Shown here one piece after another: positions 54,789 to 56,555 of a stretch of DNA of 56,555 nt. The stretch is from positions 1-56,555 of the forward strand of contig JAAWGF010000008.1 in assembly GCA_022795155.1 (NCBI GenBank), given 5' to 3'. A model generated the notes under the pieces. That model was not told the DNA's origin. It worked only from the letters and a program-made list of their open reading frames with translations, and did not search any database. Origin of the DNA: Bacilli bacterium (GTDB lineage Bacteria > Bacillota_I > Bacilli_A > RF39 > UBA660). Every line of letters starts with the position of its first letter. Position 1 is the stretch's first letter. The translations under genes were made by a program, and so were the position numbers.

Positions 54789-56432
54789 ATGTTTTGTGAA
54801 AATTGTGGTGAAAAAGTATCAAAGGAAGATACATTTTGTACAAATTGTGGAAATCCAATAAAAAAAGGCGAAGCAAATAATACAACTGATGAAGTAAGAA
54901 CTGAAGAAAATATTGAAGTTACAACTGATGAGAACCAAAGTGTTGAGGAAACGCAAGTTAAGGAAGAAAAAATCGAGCCAGTGTCGCCAGTAGAAACAAC
55001 TGTATCAAGTAATATCCCAAAAGAAAATATTAAGAAAGGTTCAACTGGTAAAGTTGTTCTAATTATTGTAGCAATTTTATTGGTTTTGGCAGCAATTGGT
55101 GGAGCTTTATATTTCTTTGTATTTAAAGATAAAGAATATAGAAGTGAAAATTCTGTTCTAAATTTAACAAGTGCCTTTGAAAATATGCAAAAAAAGAAAA
55201 GCTATACAACAGTAATAAATGGCAATGTGTTAACTACTGGTGTGGATAAAATTGACGCTTCATTTAATTGGGAAACTAATTTGGATATTGAAAACAAAAA
55301 AATTAAGATGAATGTTAATCTTACTTATAATGAAGCTGAGATTGAAGTGCCAATTTATGCCGATTTTAACGATAAAAATAATAATTATATTTATTTTAAA
55401 TTGCCTTCAATTATTACTGGTGTTGATGAATGGCAAAAATTATCATTAGGTTATGCTGATTTTGATGAATTAATGGATATTCTTGCAAATAACGCTGATG
55501 ACTCTAATGAGTCTACATTAGAAGAATTTAAAGAAAAAATTAAAGATATTGATTTTGTAAAAAAAGAAAGAAGCAATATTTCAGGTTGCGATTATTATAA
55601 AATAATCATTAATGAAGAAAACTTAAAGAAAATAAGTGAAGCATATGAAGATTTTGATTTAACTGATAGTGATATAGAAGAAATGCAACTTAAAGATGGA
55701 TTTATAATTGAAGTTTATGTAAATAAAAAAGATAACTATATTTCAAAAATTAATTTAGATATGACTAATTATATTAATCTATTGGCTTATGGTGAAATTG
55801 AGTTTAAAAAGTTTGATATTTCAATCGAATATAAAGATATTGATAAAAATTTAAATATTACAATTCCATCTGAGGCTAAAAATGCTAAAGAAATAGATAT
55901 GAATGAATTATATGGAGGTTATGGTTTTGATAACCCAAATCAACCAATACCTGGCGGAGTAATCCCAGATGATGATGACGATGATGAAAATTATGTAGAT
56001 GATTATGCTATTACTGATTATGGCTATAAAGTAAAGTATAATATGCCAGAAGGTTTTGAACCTAGTAGTGTAAATGATGATACTTTTAAAATTTATAGAA
56101 ATGATAGTCTTCGGGTAGTTATGAGTAATTATCGTGAATCAGGCGATGAAAGATTCGAGGATATTGAATCATCTAAGCAAGCTTTTGAAACTAATGGTAG
56201 TTATAAAGATGTTGTTTTAAGTGAAGAAAAAGAATTAACTTTTAATAATAAAAAATTTGCTTATAAAGAACTATCTTATGAAACTTCTACAGGATCAAAA
56301 GGATATGAAACAGTTATATGTTACCAACTTGATGATAATTATGTTTATCGTGTAAAATATGAGAAGAATGGTAGCCCAATTACTGAGTCGGAATTAAAGT
56401 TATTCTTAGATATTCAAGTTTCAAAAAAATAA
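54789..56432 (+). CDS. Zinc-ribbon, membrane-anchored surface protein
   Basis: A 547-residue protein with an N-terminal zinc ribbon (CENC..CTNC, residues 3-21), an acidic linker (about 28-80), a membrane helix (about 92-112, VVLIIVAILLVLAAIGGALY), and a large extracellular part. The latter splits in two: a roughly 265-residue lipoprotein-like domain (about 120-385) of the LppX/DUF6612 type, then an Asp-rich linker (PDDDDDDENYVDDY) and a smaller C-terminal domain. The ribbon faces the cytoplasm, so it may sense or dock. Similar ribbon-plus-helix layouts occur at 17757 and 19766. The family call is tentative. Confidence 0.7.
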   Translation: MFCENCGEKVSKEDTFCTNCGNPIKKGEANNTTDEVRTEENIEVTTDENQSVEETQVKEEKIEPVSPVETTVSSNIPKENIKKGSTGKVVLIIVAILLVLAAIGGALYFFVFKDKEYRSENSVLNLTSAFENMQKKKSYTTVINGNVLTTGVDKIDASFNWETNLDIENKKIKMNVNLTYNEAEIEVPIYADFNDKNNNYIYFKLPSIITGVDEWQKLSLGYADFDELMDILANNADDSNESTLEEFKEKIKDIDFVKKERSNISGCDYYKIIINEENLKKISEAYEDFDLTDSDIEEMQLKDGFIIEVYVNKKDNYISKINLDMTNYINLLAYGEIEFKKFDISIEYKDIDKNLNITIPSEAKNAKEIDMNELYGGYGFDNPNQPIPGGVIPDDDDDDENYVDDYAITDYGYKVKYNMPEGFEPSSVNDDTFKIYRNDSLRVVMSNYRESGDERFEDIESSKQAFETNGSYKDVVLSEEKELTFNNKKFAYKELSYETSTGSKGYETVICYQLDDNYVYRVKYEKNGSPITESELKLFLDIQVSKK

Positions 56433-56435
56433 TTC

Positions 56436-56464
56436 AAAAAAAGTAACTATCGTTACTTTTTTTT
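56436..56464 (+). terminator. Terminator after the zinc-ribbon surface protein
   Basis: A perfect 12-bp stem AAAAAAAGTAAC/GTTACTTTTTTT with a 4-base loop. Confidence 0.85.
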
Positions 56465-56521
56465 GAATAAAAATAATATTATAACAAATAATAAAATATT
56501 GAAAAAAAAGTAATAAAATGT

Positions 56522-56527
56522 TATACT
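56522..56527 (+). promoter_or_regulatory. Possible -10 box at window edge
   Basis: TATACT near the right edge, possibly a promoter for a gene beyond the window. Only AT-rich sequence surrounds it. Confidence 0.3.
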
Positions 56528-56555
56528 AGATTTAGTAAAATAAATATGAATTATA

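Overview
The window is AT-rich, gene-dense DNA from a low-GC Gram-positive bacterium. It probably belongs to an uncultured gut Bacilli/Mollicutes-related lineage of the RF39 or Erysipelotrichales type; that placement is an inference from gene order and style, not from a marker search. The reasons are Firmicutes-type synteny (dnaG-rpoD-trmK; 6S RNA-tcdA; rsmE-mtaB), GGAGG-type ribosome sites, wall-synthesis genes (mraY, ftsW), and many small secreted or zinc-ribbon membrane proteins. The genetic code looks standard: Trp is TGG throughout and TGA ends four genes, though TGA is rare beside TAA and TAG.

Layout. 0.2-3.5 kb: a MacB-like ABC transporter. 3.5-5.6 kb: mraY and ftsW. 5.67-6.0 kb: a decayed secreted-protein fragment. 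6.1-8.0 kb: an OmpR-type two-component system. 8.2-13.3 kb: an RDD membrane protein, a zinc-ribbon membrane protein and a heterodimeric ABC exporter. 13.36-16.3 kb: the most irregular stretch. It holds a YkgJ-family cysteine-cluster gene with an in-frame TGA at an expected Cys codon, two wrecked pentapeptide-repeat fragments, a structured hairpin cluster, an orphan minus-strand gene, and a small lipoprotein. 16.4-20.7 kb: enolase, then a trio of zinc-ribbon membrane/SPFH proteins. 20.8-24.3 kb: a divergent RpoD-like sigma factor and FtsK/SpoIIIE. 24.3-28.7 kb: three secreted or membrane-anchored proteins, the last a phosphodiester glycosidase. 28.8-32.3 kb: dnaG, rpoD, trmK, with a YqfQ-like gene convergent. 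32.8-35.4 kb: a PilC-like protein and the prepilin peptidase; a prepilin lies at 46.3 kb. 35.4-38.5 kb: a ClpX-like ATPase, a TtcA-like enzyme and an unknown gene. 38.56-43 kb: 6S RNA, tcdA, an unknown gene, rsmE, a membrane coiled-coil protein and mtaB. 43-48 kb: a membrane protein, recD2, a 50-residue protein, prepilin, a DUF4825-like protein and a HAD phosphatase. 48-56.5 kb: pgsA, a large secreted glucosaminidase, a PASTA-repeat membrane protein, a CYTH-like protein and a zinc-ribbon anchored surface protein.

How it works together. Most of the window is housekeeping: envelope synthesis (mraY, ftsW, pgsA, glucosaminidase, PASTA protein), DNA handling (ftsK, dnaG, recD2), transcription control (rpoD, a second sigma-like protein, 6S RNA) and RNA modification (trmK, ttcA-like, tcdA, rsmE, mtaB). 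A reduced type IV pilus/competence set (PilC, PilD, prepilin) is scattered and its assembly ATPase is not here. The points most worth checking are the in-frame TGA gene, the ClpX-like ATPase with a new N-terminal domain and an IGF loop, the divergent sigma factor, the zinc-ribbon/SPFH trio, and the roughly 1.07-kb unit at 14.5-15.56 kb bounded by near-identical 21-bp direct repeats.
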